Assembly: GCF_021495345.1 (NCBI RefSeq)
Contig: NZ_CP099397.1
Span: 2,418,001 to 2,482,000, forward strand
Length of the DNA: 64,000 bases
Source of the DNA: Pseudomonas hydrolytica
GTDB taxonomy: Bacteria > Pseudomonadota > Gammaproteobacteria > Pseudomonadales > Pseudomonadaceae
Direction of reading: 5' to 3'
Every line of letters starts with the position of its first letter. The stretch's first letter is position 1. Shown piece after piece: positions 17,407-25,849 of the stretch. The notes under the pieces were generated by a model that did not search any database, was not told the DNA's origin, and saw only the letters and a program-made list of their open reading frames with translations. Made by a program: the position numbers and the translations under genes.

Positions 17407-19204
17407 AGGTCACTGGGCCCTGCTGTTGCCCGCATTGTTGGTGCTCGGCTGCTCCGAGGGGGAACAGGCCAAGCCGGTCGCCGCCCAGGCTCAGGCGGCG
17501 GAGGAGGCCGCGCCGCAGGAAGCGCCGCCAACCCCAAGCCCGCAGCCAAGCGCCGCGGCGCAGGCACCGGGCACCCCGCAAAACTACAACCCGAAACCGC
17601 TGGAGGACGATGTCGCCCTGCCGCTGCCCTGCGGCGGCGAGATGGTCTTTCGGCATGTCTATATCCTTGCTCGCGGCACGCTGGACGACCGCGAGATCAG
17701 CCTCGGCTACCCGTTCAATGAGGGCGATCCGGGCTATCAGCAATCCTTCATTTCCGGCTACCGCCGCGACTTCATCAACGGCCAGTTCGTCGTCGAGGAT
17801 CTGCCCGAGGACTGGCGCAGCCGCATCGCGCCGACCCTGCCGATCCGCCAGGACGACGAGCTGCTCAAGCCCATGCTGTATTTCGTCGGCAAGTACGAGG
17901 TGACCGAGCGCCAGTACCAGCAGGTGATGGATCAGGCGCCGGCGCTGGCCGGCGCTGGCGAGGAGGTGTGCACGCCGGTGGCCGGCGGGGTGATGGCGCG
18001 CCGGCCCAAGGTCAATCTGTCGCGCTTCGAGGCCGAGCGCTTCGCCGCGGTGTACAGCGCCTGGCTGCTGCGGCATCACCGCGAGCGGCTGCCGATCAGC
18101 GGCCGCGGCAGCAACCCGGAAGACGGCGGCGTCGGTTTCGTGCGCCTGCCCACCGAAGTGGAATGGGAATTCGCCGCCCGCGGCGGGCATGCGGTGAGTC
18201 GCCAGGAGCTGGAGGGCAGGCTGTTTCCGCGGCGCGAGGAGGGCGTCGAAGGCGACGGCCCGCTGGCCGACTGGGCGGTGTTCACCCAGGTCGCCGGCGG
18301 CACGGGGCAGGGCGCACGGCTGCTGCCGGTGGGCAGCAGAAAGCCCAACCCACTGGGCCTGCACGACGTGATCGGCAACGCCGCGGAAATGGTTCACGAC
18401 CCCTTCCAGATGGTGCATGCGGGCCGCCGCCAGGGCACCTACGGCGGTTTCGTGGTCAAGGGCGGCAACTACCTGGAAGGGGAAATGACCCTGTTCACCG
18501 GCATGCGTCGCGAGTACCCCTCGTTCGCCGCCGATGGCAGCGAACAGCGCAACGAGACCACCGGTTTTCGCGTCGCCCTGGGCGCGCTGTCGGCGCCGCG
18601 CTCGCGCTATCAGGAGCTGTTCGAACAATGGCAGCGCGAGGGGCGCCTGGCCGGCCTGACCGACGAGATCGAGGCGGCCGACGACCCGACCCTGCTGCTC
18701 GACAGCATCATCGCCGGCAGTGACGACCCCGAGCTGCAGGCGCGCCTGGCGCTGATCAACGAGGAGCTCAAGCGCAACGTTTCGCTGATCGCCCAGCAGC
18801 GTCAAGAGGCGGCGGCCAACCTGATCCAGTCCGCCGCGCTGGTGGCCGAAACGGTCAACAACTACAACATCCGCCTGACCAACCTGCAGAACAGCCTGAA
18901 CCAGGCGCGCCAGGCCAAGGACCAGACCGCGGTGAAACTCTACGAGTCGGCCATCGCCAATGGCCGCAGTGCGCTGGACGGCGCGGTGAGCATCTACATC
19001 GACAACCTGGCCACCGGCACGCGCTACAGCGATGCGGTGATCCAGGCGCAGTTTCAGCGCACCCGGCAGGAGCTGGAACGCCAGCCCGTGCTGGGTAAGA
19101 GCCTGGTGAAACGGGCTACGCTGTTTGTGAAGCACGTAGGCGAATATCGCCAGCAACGCAGGGCCGATCCGGCAGCCATTCTCAAGGAGCTGCTGGCACC
19201 CTGA
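17399..19204 (+). CDS. tagR: TagR, formylglycine-generating-enzyme-like periplasmic activator
   Basis: 601 aa. An N-terminal signal ends in LLVLGC, which fits a lipobox (Cys18), followed by an Ala/Pro-rich stretch. A sulfatase-modifying-factor (FGE-sulfatase) fold spans about 155-395, with FVGKYEVTERQYQQVM, RLPTEVEWEFAARGG and the typical GNAAEMVHD and TGFRVAL ends. A helical tail covers about 400-601. In P. aeruginosa TagR promotes PpkA activation from the periplasm; the FGE fold probably serves as a binding module. Whether this copy is truly acylated needs experiment. Confidence 0.92.
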   Translation: MSRGHWALLLPALLVLGCSEGEQAKPVAAQAQAAEEAAPQEAPPTPSPQPSAAAQAPGTPQNYNPKPLEDDVALPLPCGGEMVFRHVYILARGTLDDREISLGYPFNEGDPGYQQSFISGYRRDFINGQFVVEDLPEDWRSRIAPTLPIRQDDELLKPMLYFVGKYEVTERQYQQVMDQAPALAGAGEEVCTPVAGGVMARRPKVNLSRFEAERFAAVYSAWLLRHHRERLPISGRGSNPEDGGVGFVRLPTEVEWEFAARGGHAVSRQELEGRLFPRREEGVEGDGPLADWAVFTQVAGGTGQGARLLPVGSRKPNPLGLHDVIGNAAEMVHDPFQMVHAGRRQGTYGGFVVKGGNYLEGEMTLFTGMRREYPSFAADGSEQRNETTGFRVALGALSAPRSRYQELFEQWQREGRLAGLTDEIEAADDPTLLLDSIIAGSDDPELQARLALINEELKRNVSLIAQQRQEAAANLIQSAALVAETVNNYNIRLTNLQNSLNQARQAKDQTAVKLYESAIANGRSALDGAVSIYIDNLATGTRYSDAVIQAQFQRTRQELERQPVLGKSLVKRATLFVKHVGEYRQQRRADPAAILKELLAP

Positions 19205-19290
19205 AGCAGGAGAGCCGGGCCGCGGGTGAGGGCGCCGTACGCCCCGGCCGGCAGGATGGAATCAGACAACTCAAGCATGAGGCCAATACC

Positions 19291-20187
19291 ATGGAATACC
19301 CGCAGATCCGCTTCATACGCTCCTCGCTGATGTTCGCCGGAGCCTTCTCCATCCTCTTGCTGGGAGGCTGCGCCAGTGTCGGTGGTGGCGTCAGCTCCAA
19401 GGTGGCCAAGACCACCCAGGCCAACTACTACCCGGCCTGTTACGAGCCGGTCAATCACCTGCGCGCTTCCGATGCGGCCATGCAGAAATCGGTGACCACC
19501 GGCGCCGTCACCGGCGGCCTGCTCGGCGGCCTGGCCGGTGCCCTGAGCGGTGGCGACAATGCCGGGCGCAACGCGCTGATCGGTGCGGCGGCCGGCGCCC
19601 TGGTCGGCGGGGCGGCTGGCTACTACACCGAGCGGCAACGGCAGATCAGCGACGATCGCCAGCGCATCGCCTCCTACGGCAGCGACTTCGAGCGCAGCAC
19701 CATGGACCTGGATCGCAGCATCGTCCACGCCAAGGCGGCGCAGGACTGCTATCAGCGCGAGTTCGAGAACCTGCGCGCGGCCCACCGCAACAAGACCATG
19801 AGCGACAGCGAAGGGCGCAATCGCTTCGCCGAAATACTCAGCGGCCTGAAGGAAACCAACGCCCTGCTGGCGGCTGCCGACGGCCGCACCGGCGAGGACA
19901 TCAACACCTACACCCAGGCCTACGAGAAGGACCTGCAGCAGGTCGGTCTGGAACGCCAGCAGGTGGCGGTGGCCGCCAAGGTGGAAAGCGCGCCGGCCAG
20001 CAAGCCGGCACCGGCGGCCAAACCGGTGCCGCAGGAAGCGGTGGTGACCGAGCAGAAGATCCAGAAGGCCAGCGCCAAGCGCAGCGAGGCGCAGCAGGTC
20101 AGCAGCCGCGGCACCGGCATCATCAGCAGTGCCTGCAACAACCCGGACCTGGGCGACTGGGCGCCGGATCCCTGCACCAGCGTCTGA
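19291..20187 (+). CDS. tagQ: TagQ, outer-membrane lipoprotein of the TagQRST sensor
   Basis: 298 aa. The signal peptide ends in LLLGGC, a lipobox. A glycine-zipper segment (about 68-112: GGLLGGLAGALSGG and GAAAGALVGGAAG) is followed by a helical region and an Ala/Pro/Lys-rich C-terminal part. TagQ is the outer-membrane lipoprotein needed to place TagR at the membrane in the P. aeruginosa H1 system. The start has GAGG 8 nt upstream. It is the last recognisable gene of the operon, 86 nt after tagR, and a hairpin follows 26 nt after its stop. Confidence 0.9.
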   Translation: MEYPQIRFIRSSLMFAGAFSILLLGGCASVGGGVSSKVAKTTQANYYPACYEPVNHLRASDAAMQKSVTTGAVTGGLLGGLAGALSGGDNAGRNALIGAAAGALVGGAAGYYTERQRQISDDRQRIASYGSDFERSTMDLDRSIVHAKAAQDCYQREFENLRAAHRNKTMSDSEGRNRFAEILSGLKETNALLAAADGRTGEDINTYTQAYEKDLQQVGLERQQVAVAAKVESAPASKPAPAAKPVPQEAVVTEQKIQKASAKRSEAQQVSSRGTGIISSACNNPDLGDWAPDPCTSV

Positions 20188-20212
20188 GGCAAGCGCCCGG
20201 GCATTGGCCGGC

Positions 20213-20235
20213 TCCCTCTCTCGCCGGGAGAGGGA
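20213..20235 (+). terminator. Hairpin after tagQ (possible terminator, no T-tract)
   Basis: A perfect 8-bp stem TCCCTCTC / GAGAGGGA with a 7-nt loop stands 26 nt after the tagQ stop. There is no run of T after it, so it may instead be an RNA 3'-end stabiliser or one of the CCCTCTC-type repeats common in pseudomonads. Confidence 0.35.
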
Positions 20236-20301
20236 AGCTGACATGCCCAGGCGCTCATTACCGCTCGTCAGCAGCCCTCCGAACACCCCCGCAAATAGGC
20301 T

Positions 20302-20330
20302 GAACATCCGCTGCTGGCGCTTTCTCCAAA
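20302..20330 (+). promoter_or_regulatory. ECF/AlgU-like promoter before the broken KGG gene
   Basis: GAACAT, 17 nt, TCCAAA, with AAATAGGCT just upstream. It ends 45 nt before the ATG at 20375. Part of the recurring GAAC-N16-18-TC set. Confidence 0.45.
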
Positions 20331-20374
20331 TCAGAGCAGGGCAATGTTGCCTGGCCAGTCGAGGAGACCGCGAC

Positions 20375-20538
20375 ATGAACCATAACCCCGGAAATCTCGC
20401 CAATGATCGTCAGAAGGCCTCGGAGGCCGGCAAGAAGGGCGGGCGCAGCAGCGGGGCAGCTTCGCCAACGACCGTCAGAAAGCGACCGAAGCCGGACGCA
20501 AGGGTGGCCGAAACAGCCACGGCGGTGGCCGCACCTGA
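20375..20538 (+). pseudogene. KGG-repeat stress protein gene broken by a one-base deletion
   Basis: From the ATG (GAGGAG upstream) the frame encodes NPGNLANDRQKASEAGKKGG, a con-10/GsiB-type KGG repeat. At the GGGG run around 20452-20455 the frame is lost. Adding one G restores a second repeat (FANDRQKATEAGRKGG), an NSHGG tail and a TGA at 20536-20538. The restored protein closely matches the intact paralogue at 22552-22722. As read, the frame continues to 20629 with unrelated sequence. It is either a true recent pseudogene, a phase-variable tract or a sequencing error in a homopolymer. Intact members are small, hydrophilic, stress-induced proteins. Confidence 0.8.
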
Positions 20539-20627
20539 ACGTACCGAGGTGACGGGATGCCGCTGGCAGGCCTCCCGGGCGCGCTCGCGAGGGCCTCTAC
20601 GGGAAGGCGCGGGCGGCGAAATACCTT

Positions 20628-20656
20628 GAACCCGCGAAGCGGCGAGCGAGTCAGGT
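20628..20656 (+). promoter_or_regulatory. ECF/AlgU-like promoter before galU
   Basis: GAACCC, 17 nt, TCAGGT, ending 34 nt before the galU ATG. It is followed by the GTACCAA/TTGGTAC hairpin in the short leader. Confidence 0.45.
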
Positions 20657-20660
20657 TCTA

Positions 20661-20683
20661 GTACCAACCCACTCATTTGGTAC
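20661..20683 (+). promoter_or_regulatory. Inverted repeat GTACCAA-N9-TTGGTAC in the galU leader
   Basis: A perfect 7-bp dyad ends 7 nt before the galU start codon and covers the place where a ribosome site should be. No clear Shine-Dalgarno is seen outside it, so the structure could limit translation or be an operator. Confidence 0.4.
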
Positions 20684-20690
20684 GAGCCTC

Positions 20691-21554
20691 ATGATCACGA
20701 AATGCTTATTCCCCGCTGCGGGTTACGGTACCCGCTTTCTTCCCGCTACCAAGTCGATGCCCAAGGAAATGCTACCGGTGGTCGACACGCCGCTGATCCA
20801 GTACGGCGTCGAGGAAGCGCTCGAGGCCGGCCTTACCCAGATCGCCATCGTCACCGGGCGCGGCAAGCGCTCGCTGGAAGACCACTTCGACATCAGCTAC
20901 GAACTCGAGCACGAGATTTCCAATACCAGCAAGGAAAAATCCCTCATCGGCATTCGCCATCTGATCGAAACCTGCACCTTTTCCTATACCCGCCAGGTGG
21001 AGATGAAGGGCCTCGGCCATGCCATCCTCACCGGTCGCCCGCTGATCGGCGACGAGGCCTTTGCCGTGGTGCTGGCCGACGACCTGTGCCTTAACGTCGA
21101 CGGCGACGGCGTGCTGAGCCAGATGGTCAAGCTCTACGAGCAGTTCCGCTGCTCCATCGTGGCGATCGAGGAAGTGCCCATGGACGAGGTGTCGCGCTAC
21201 GGCGTGATCGCCGGCGAAGCGCTGCGCGAGGACATCTTTCGCGTCGAGCGCATGGTGGAAAAACCGAACCCCGAAGACGCACCGTCCAACCTGGCGATCA
21301 TCGGTCGCTACATTCTCACCCCCGACATCTTCGAACTGATCGAGCAGACCGAGCCGGGCAAGAGCGGCGAGATCCAGATCACCGACGCGCTGATGAAGCA
21401 GGCCCAGCAGGGCTGCGTGCTGGCCTACAAGTTCAAGGGCCAACGCTTCGACTGCGGTTCGGCCGAGGGCTACGTGCAGGCCACCAACTTCTGCTTCGAG
21501 AATCGCCACAAGACTCACCCCGTGATCGCCAGCCCACGCCTGCAGGCGGTGTAG
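20691..21554 (+). CDS. galU: UTP-glucose-1-phosphate uridylyltransferase
   Basis: 287 aa. The N-terminal nucleotide-binding motif AAGYGTRFLPATK and later VVLADDLC, IGRYILTP and GEIQITDAL are typical of bacterial GalU. It makes UDP-glucose from UTP and glucose-1-phosphate, a donor for exopolysaccharide and lipopolysaccharide and a branch point from the glucan pool made by the genes further right. The SDR gene follows after 28 nt and is probably in the same transcript. Its place in a stress island and its poor ribosome site suggest it may be a second, regulated copy; I cannot see the rest of the genome to confirm that. Confidence 0.93.
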   Translation: MITKCLFPAAGYGTRFLPATKSMPKEMLPVVDTPLIQYGVEEALEAGLTQIAIVTGRGKRSLEDHFDISYELEHEISNTSKEKSLIGIRHLIETCTFSYTRQVEMKGLGHAILTGRPLIGDEAFAVVLADDLCLNVDGDGVLSQMVKLYEQFRCSIVAIEEVPMDEVSRYGVIAGEALREDIFRVERMVEKPNPEDAPSNLAIIGRYILTPDIFELIEQTEPGKSGEIQITDALMKQAQQGCVLAYKFKGQRFDCGSAEGYVQATNFCFENRHKTHPVIASPRLQAV

Positions 21555-21582
21555 CGCATCAACCATCAGCGGAGAAGCGCAG

Positions 21583-22437
21583 ATGAACGACAAGACATTG
21601 CCCGCGCAGCATCAGGATCGACAACCCGGTCTCGAGCACGCCATGCATCCCGAACCCGTGTACCTGTCCGATAGCTACCGCGCCGCCGACAAGCTCGCCG
21701 GCAAGGTGGCGATCATCACCGGCGGCGACAGCGGCATCGGCCGCGCCGTCGCCGTGCATTACGCCCTGGAAGGGGCCAAGGTCGCGCTGGTCTATCTCGA
21801 CGAGAACGAAGACGCGCAAAAGACCGTGGACGAGGTGACCCGCCATGGCAGCGAGGCGATCGCCCTGGCCGGCGACGTGGGCGACGCAGGCTTCTGCCAG
21901 TGCGTCGTCGATGCGGTGATCGCCAAGTGGGGACGCCTCGACATCCTGATCAACAACGCCGGCGAGCAGCATCCCAAGGAAGACCTGCTGGAGCTGGAGG
22001 AGGCGGATTGGGAGCGTACCTTTCGCACCAACATCCTGGCCATGTTCCAGCTCACCAAGGTGGCGCTCAGGCACCTGCAATCGGGCGCCAGCATCATCAA
22101 CACCAGCTCGGTCACGGCCTACAAGGGCAACCCCATGCTGCTCGACTACTCCTCGACCAAGGGCGCGATCACCTCGTTCACCCGCTCCCTGGCGATCAAC
22201 CTGGCGCCGCGCGGCATCAGGGTCAACGGCGTGGCACCAGGGCCGATCTGGACACCCTTGATCCCGTCCACCTTCAGCGCCGACAAGGTCGCCGAGTTCG
22301 GCGCCGACACCCCGCTGGGGCGCCCTGGGCAGCCCTCGGAAGTGGCCCCGGCCTATGTCTACCTGGCCAGCAACGACGCCTCCTACATGACCGGGCAGAT
22401 GCTCCACGTCAACGGCGGCAGCGTGGTCAATGGTTGA
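21583..22437 (+). CDS. NAD(P)-dependent short-chain dehydrogenase (YghA-like)
   Basis: 284 aa. A classical SDR with the cofactor motif TGGDSGIGR (46-54), NNAGEQHP (about 124-131) and the catalytic Ser plus Tyr189 and Lys193 (YSSTK). The roughly 40-residue N-terminal extension and the EQHPKED stretch match the YghA/YhxC-like subgroup found with stress proteins. The substrate is unknown. The start has GGAGAAG upstream. It follows galU closely, and its stop is 114 nt before the intact KGG gene. Confidence 0.88.
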   Translation: MNDKTLPAQHQDRQPGLEHAMHPEPVYLSDSYRAADKLAGKVAIITGGDSGIGRAVAVHYALEGAKVALVYLDENEDAQKTVDEVTRHGSEAIALAGDVGDAGFCQCVVDAVIAKWGRLDILINNAGEQHPKEDLLELEEADWERTFRTNILAMFQLTKVALRHLQSGASIINTSSVTAYKGNPMLLDYSSTKGAITSFTRSLAINLAPRGIRVNGVAPGPIWTPLIPSTFSADKVAEFGADTPLGRPGQPSEVAPAYVYLASNDASYMTGQMLHVNGGSVVNG

Positions 22438-22472
22438 GTGCGCAGGCAGTCGGGAACGATGAAAAATACCCT

Positions 22473-22502
22473 GAACGACTCGACGCCTGATCTGCCTCAA
22501 TT
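22473..22502 (+). promoter_or_regulatory. ECF/AlgU-like promoter before the intact KGG gene
   Basis: GAACGA, 18 nt, TCAATT, preceded by GAAAAATACCCT. It ends 49 nt before the ATG at 22552. Confidence 0.45.
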
Positions 22503-22551
22503 TATGTGAAGGCAATAACGCCTCGCGAACAACTATCAGGAGGTACCAGCA

Positions 22552-22722
22552 ATGGCTACCAGCAAGAATCCGGGTAACTTCGCAAACGATCGTGAAAAGG
22601 CATCGGAAGCCGGCCGCAAGGGCGGCCACAACAGCGGCGGCAACTTTGCCAATGACCGCGAAAGAGCGTCCGAGGCAGGGCGCAAGGGTGGCCAGAACAG
22701 CCACGGCGGTCGTAACTCGTGA
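22552..22722 (+). CDS. KGG-repeat stress protein (con-10/GsiB/YciG-like)
   Basis: 56 aa made of two tandem KGG repeats: NFANDREKASEAGRKGG and NFANDRERASEAGRKGG, ending in an NSHGG tail. Such small glycine-rich hydrophilic proteins are induced by general stress, desiccation or stationary phase in many bacteria; the mechanism is not settled. The start has an excellent AGGAGG 9 nt upstream. It has its own ECF-like promoter and is followed at once by a strong terminator, so it is a single-gene unit. The paralogue at 20375 is frameshifted. Confidence 0.9.
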   Translation: MATSKNPGNFANDREKASEAGRKGGHNSGGNFANDRERASEAGRKGGQNSHGGRNS

Positions 22723-22728
22723 CCGCTT

Positions 22729-22759
22729 CGTCAGGGCCCGCTTCTAGCGGGCCCTGACG
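22729..22759 (+). terminator. Rho-independent terminator after the KGG gene
   Basis: A perfect 13-bp GC-rich stem (CGTCAGGGCCCGC / GCGGGCCCTGACG) with the loop TTCTA begins 7 nt after the KGG stop. Only a short TT follows. Confidence 0.75.
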
Positions 22760-22800
22760 TTCCAGCCTGCGTGATTACAAGACCTGAGGAGTGCATGACG

Positions 22801-23268
22801 ATGAACGCCATCGAACTGCTGAAGAAGGACCATGAAACCGTCAAGGAGCTGCTGAGCCGGCTCGAGGAAACCACCGAGCGCGCGGTGCAGACGCGCAAGA
22901 AACTGATCAGCAAGATCGAGCAGGAACTGAAGATTCATACCGCGCTGGAAGAGCAGATTTTCTATCCCGCGTTCCGCCAGGCCGGCAGCAAGGACGATGC
23001 GGTGCTGGCCATCGAGGCGAAGGAAGAACACCGCGCCGTCGAGGCGCTGGTGCTGCCGGACATCAAGCAGACCTCGCCCTCGACCCTGGAGTTCGCCGGC
23101 CGCGTCAAGGTGCTCAAGGAGCTGCTCGAGCACCATATCGAGGAAGAGGAAAACGACATGTTCCCGCAGGCCAGAAAGCTCCTCGGCAAGCGCGAACTGG
23201 AGGACCTCGGCCAGGCCATGGAAACCCTGCGCAAATCGCTCAAGCAGGGCGAGGCCAAGGCAGCCTGA
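22801..23268 (+). CDS. Hemerythrin HHE cation-binding protein
   Basis: 155 aa from the ATG at 22801, which stands 9 nt after GAGGAG; an ATG at 22795 is too close to that site. It is a four-helix HHE protein with a likely diiron set at His11, His46, Glu50, His77, His111/112 and Glu116 (motifs KKDHETVK, IHTALEEQ, EEHRAVEA, HHIEEEEND). Such proteins bind O2 or NO or store iron and are often stress-linked. It is followed by a terminator shared with the convergent methyltransferase gene. I found no clear promoter between the upstream terminator and this gene. Confidence 0.9.
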   Translation: MNAIELLKKDHETVKELLSRLEETTERAVQTRKKLISKIEQELKIHTALEEQIFYPAFRQAGSKDDAVLAIEAKEEHRAVEALVLPDIKQTSPSTLEFAGRVKVLKELLEHHIEEEENDMFPQARKLLGKRELEDLGQAMETLRKSLKQGEAKAA

Positions 23269-23281
23269 TCCTCACCAGGCG

Positions 23282-23304
23282 GGTGCCTGCGCGCGGCAGG
23301 CACC
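23282..23304. terminator. Bidirectional hairpin between convergent genes
   Basis: A perfect 9-bp stem GGTGCCTGC / GCAGGCACC with the loop GCGCG, 13 nt past the hemerythrin stop and just past the stop of the convergent methyltransferase gene. Confidence 0.6.
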
Positions 23305-23310
23305 TGCTGC

Positions 23311-24279
23311 TCAACGCTGTCGCGCCTGCGGCTGATAGGTCAGGCGCAGCGCCACGCAGGCGATACGATCGGCCTGCGCATAGGCCGGGTGCTGCAACTC
23401 CTCGCCGAACACGTCCGGATCGATTTCCTCGTAGCTCCAGTCCCAGCCGGTGTCGCCCAGCGACAGGCGGATGGCGTTGAGGAAGGGATCCTCGCCGTCG
23501 AAGATGGCCACGCCGGTATACAGCAGCAGCGTGCCGCCAGGGGCCAGACGTTCCATGGCCGTATCGAAGATCGCCAGCGACAGACCCGCACCGTGCTTGC
23601 CGCCGCCATGGCGATAGGTGCGTTGCTGCGGGTCGAGCATGTAGGGCGGGTTGGCGATGATCAGATCGAAGTAGCCGTCCACATCCCTGAGCAGATCGCT
23701 CTTGCTCACCTCCAGATTGAAGATGCCGGCCAGCCGCGCGTTCACCGCGGTCATGGCCAGCGCTCGTTCGTTGATGTCCAGGGCCAGCACCTGCGCCCCC
23801 GGACGCAGCTGCGCCGCGGTGATGGCGCCGGGCCCCGCGCCGCAGCCGATATCGGCGATGCGCCGCAGCGGCTGGTGGCAGTGCGTGAGGTGCTCGCGCA
23901 GCAGACGGGTGAAGCGATAGGTATCCGGACCGAAGAACACCGCATCGGCCTCCTCGGTGGGAAAGCGCGAATGGGCATACAGGCCGCCGTCGAGGGTCGA
24001 CCAGCGCACCCGGCTGCGCCATTGCCCGTCCTGCCCCTGCAGCACCTGCGCTTCGTCCATGGCTTCGATGATCTCGGGTTCCAGCAGCCCATCGGCGAAC
24101 GGGCGGCTCCAGCCGAAGACGTCGCGCAGATCGCGTGCCTGCTCGTTGCCGGGGCGGCCATTGACCCGTTGGTGGGTCGCCGGCGTCGGCGTGATGAAGT
24201 GATAACCGCGTGCCCGCAGTAGCGTGCCCAGACGCAGCAGGGCGAGGGTGGCGGGCGAAGCGAAATCCGGCTGATGCAT
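23311..24279 (-). CDS. Class I SAM-dependent methyltransferase with NPPY motif
   Basis: 322 aa. Residues about 138-260 form a Rossmann methyltransferase with motif I IADIGCGAGPGA and the catalytic NPPY (210-213). NPPY is typical of HemK/PrmC, RsmC and other N-methyltransferases acting on amide or base nitrogens. An N-terminal domain of about 130 residues precedes it. The substrate is unknown. It starts 14 nt after the stop of the diiron oxidase-like gene, so the two are very likely one operon. Confidence 0.85.
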   Translation of the reverse strand: MHQPDFASPATLALLRLGTLLRARGYHFITPTPATHQRVNGRPGNEQARDLRDVFGWSRPFADGLLEPEIIEAMDEAQVLQGQDGQWRSRVRWSTLDGGLYAHSRFPTEEADAVFFGPDTYRFTRLLREHLTHCHQPLRRIADIGCGAGPGAITAAQLRPGAQVLALDINERALAMTAVNARLAGIFNLEVSKSDLLRDVDGYFDLIIANPPYMLDPQQRTYRHGGGKHGAGLSLAIFDTAMERLAPGGTLLLYTGVAIFDGEDPFLNAIRLSLGDTGWDWSYEEIDPDVFGEELQHPAYAQADRIACVALRLTYQPQARQR

Positions 24280-24293
24280 GGGTGTCTCCAGAG

Positions 24294-25694
24294 TCAGTGA
24301 GCCTGCTGCAAGAGCGCGGCGAAGCTGCGCGTGGCCGCCAGGCCGGCCGCAGAGGCATGGTGCGCCGGAGCCAGCAGTTCGATCAGGCGACGTTCGCGGC
24401 CGGCTGGATCGAGACCTGCCAGCTGCGCCTGCAGCTCGCGCCGTTCGCGGTCCAGTTCGCCGCCCTGGGTCGCGGCGCCGGGCAGGTGTGAGACCTGGGC
24501 AGGGCGCCGCGGGCGGAAGGGGTTGGTCTGCTCGTCCTGGCTCCAGTCGCCGGCGATCCAGTCGTGCAGCAATTGCTTTTCGTAGGGACTGAACACGCCG
24601 AACATCGCCGCGCCTTCACCCTGCACCAGACGCCAGAAGCGGCTGTTGGCCGGATCCCTGTCGCGCCTGATCCAGCCATGCTGCTGCAGGGCGTCGAGAA
24701 AGCCGGCCACATCGCCTTCGGCGCCGAGCCATTCGTTGACCGTGCGCCCGCCGATACGGCAGTAATCGGAATGCACCTGGCTGGCCACGCTGCGCTTGCG
24801 CTCCAGCATCGCCAGCAGCTCGTGCTGTAGGTCGAAGGCTTCGATCACCGCCGTCGAGCCCGTGCCCAGCTCGCCGAGGCGATAGCCGTTTCGCACGCGC
24901 TGGTAGAACGCCTCGGCGTCGCCGACGACAGGCAGATTGTCCAGCACGCACTGCACGGCCTTGGCGGCATGGCCGGTGGCGCTGTTGTCGATGGTCACGT
25001 GCAGCTGGAAATAGTAGGGATCGATGCCCAGCTCGTTGAGCTCGAAACTGCTGATCAGCAGGTGCAGGGGCGGCTGTTCGTAACCCAGGTTGTAGCCGAT
25101 GATTTCCGGCAGATAACGCTCGCACGCCAGGCCCAGGGCCAGCTGGATCGCTCCCTGGCGATAGAGTCCGTCGTCCAGCGCCTCGAGGTCGTCGCAGCCC
25201 TGGGTATGCAGCAGCCGGCGATACAGCAGCACGTGGTTCTGCGCCGGCACGCCGTCGCCCAGCTCTTCCAGGTAGGTACGCACCAGTGCGTGCATGCGCG
25301 CGTCGCGCCAGTGCGGCAGCGTGCCGTAGAGCCAGGCGCCATCGACAAGCTTGGTCGGCGCCACCGCGCGCAGAAAGTGCAGGGCATGGGAGCGATGCGG
25401 AAAGTAGCGCCGCTCGGCACCGGCGCGCCGGCTCGCCAGGTAGGCCGCGTACTGTTCGGTCACCGCCTGCGCATGCTGCCGGGACCACTGCGTCAGTTCC
25501 TCTACGCGGGACGGCAGCTCGCAGGGCAGCTCGCGGGCCTGCTCCAGGCATTGCTCGAGAAACTCCAGCGCCAGGGCATGGCCCGGCACGGGTTCGTCCA
25601 GCAGCTGGCGATAGGTGCGTTGCCAGGTGCCTTGCCGGGGCGGTGGCGCAATGGGGGTGGCGGAGGTGCTGTCGACGAAGCTGGCGATCGACAT
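24294..25694 (-). CDS. Iron-containing redox enzyme, heme-oxygenase-like diiron (HDO) family
   Basis: 466 aa. The central helical domain (about 135-250) carries candidate metal ligands in HDO order: Glu143/144 and His154 (YLEELGDGV..NHVLLYRR), Glu197/Glu206 (PEIIGYNLGYE), then His232, Asp236 and His242 (LHVTIDNSATGHA). HDO proteins use a labile diiron site for oxygen-dependent N-oxygenation, desaturation or C-C cleavage, often in small natural-product pathways. The domain is extended at both ends (about 100 and 200 residues), which is larger than single-domain HDOs. GAGGAG precedes the start. It diverges from the YbdK-like gene. Confidence 0.82.
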   Translation of the reverse strand: MSIASFVDSTSATPIAPPPRQGTWQRTYRQLLDEPVPGHALALEFLEQCLEQARELPCELPSRVEELTQWSRQHAQAVTEQYAAYLASRRAGAERRYFPHRSHALHFLRAVAPTKLVDGAWLYGTLPHWRDARMHALVRTYLEELGDGVPAQNHVLLYRRLLHTQGCDDLEALDDGLYRQGAIQLALGLACERYLPEIIGYNLGYEQPPLHLLISSFELNELGIDPYYFQLHVTIDNSATGHAAKAVQCVLDNLPVVGDAEAFYQRVRNGYRLGELGTGSTAVIEAFDLQHELLAMLERKRSVASQVHSDYCRIGGRTVNEWLGAEGDVAGFLDALQQHGWIRRDRDPANSRFWRLVQGEGAAMFGVFSPYEKQLLHDWIAGDWSQDEQTNPFRPRRPAQVSHLPGAATQGGELDRERRELQAQLAGLDPAGRERRLIELLAPAHHASAAGLAATRSFAALLQQAH

Positions 25695-25795
25695 GAAAGG
25701 GTTCTCCTCGAACGGGCCTTGTTCTGTTTAGGAGGGCGCCGCCGGGACAAGATTCCACCTAATTTGCCGGTGCCTGCCGCTTCGTCCGAGAGGTT

Positions 25796-25824
25796 GAACC
25801 CTCACGCCCCGACGCCGCTCAACA
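25796..25824 (+). promoter_or_regulatory. ECF/AlgU-like promoter before the YbdK-like gene
   Basis: GAACCC, 17 nt, TCAACA, ending 25 nt before the ATG at 25850. Confidence 0.45.
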
Positions 25825-25849
25825 GCAGCAAAGGCGGAGTGGACGGGAC

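Noticed and set aside
25695..25795. GGAATC-N17-TCCTAA as a promoter for the HDO gene
   Set aside because: The -35 does not match the GAAC core of the set; kept out as too weak.
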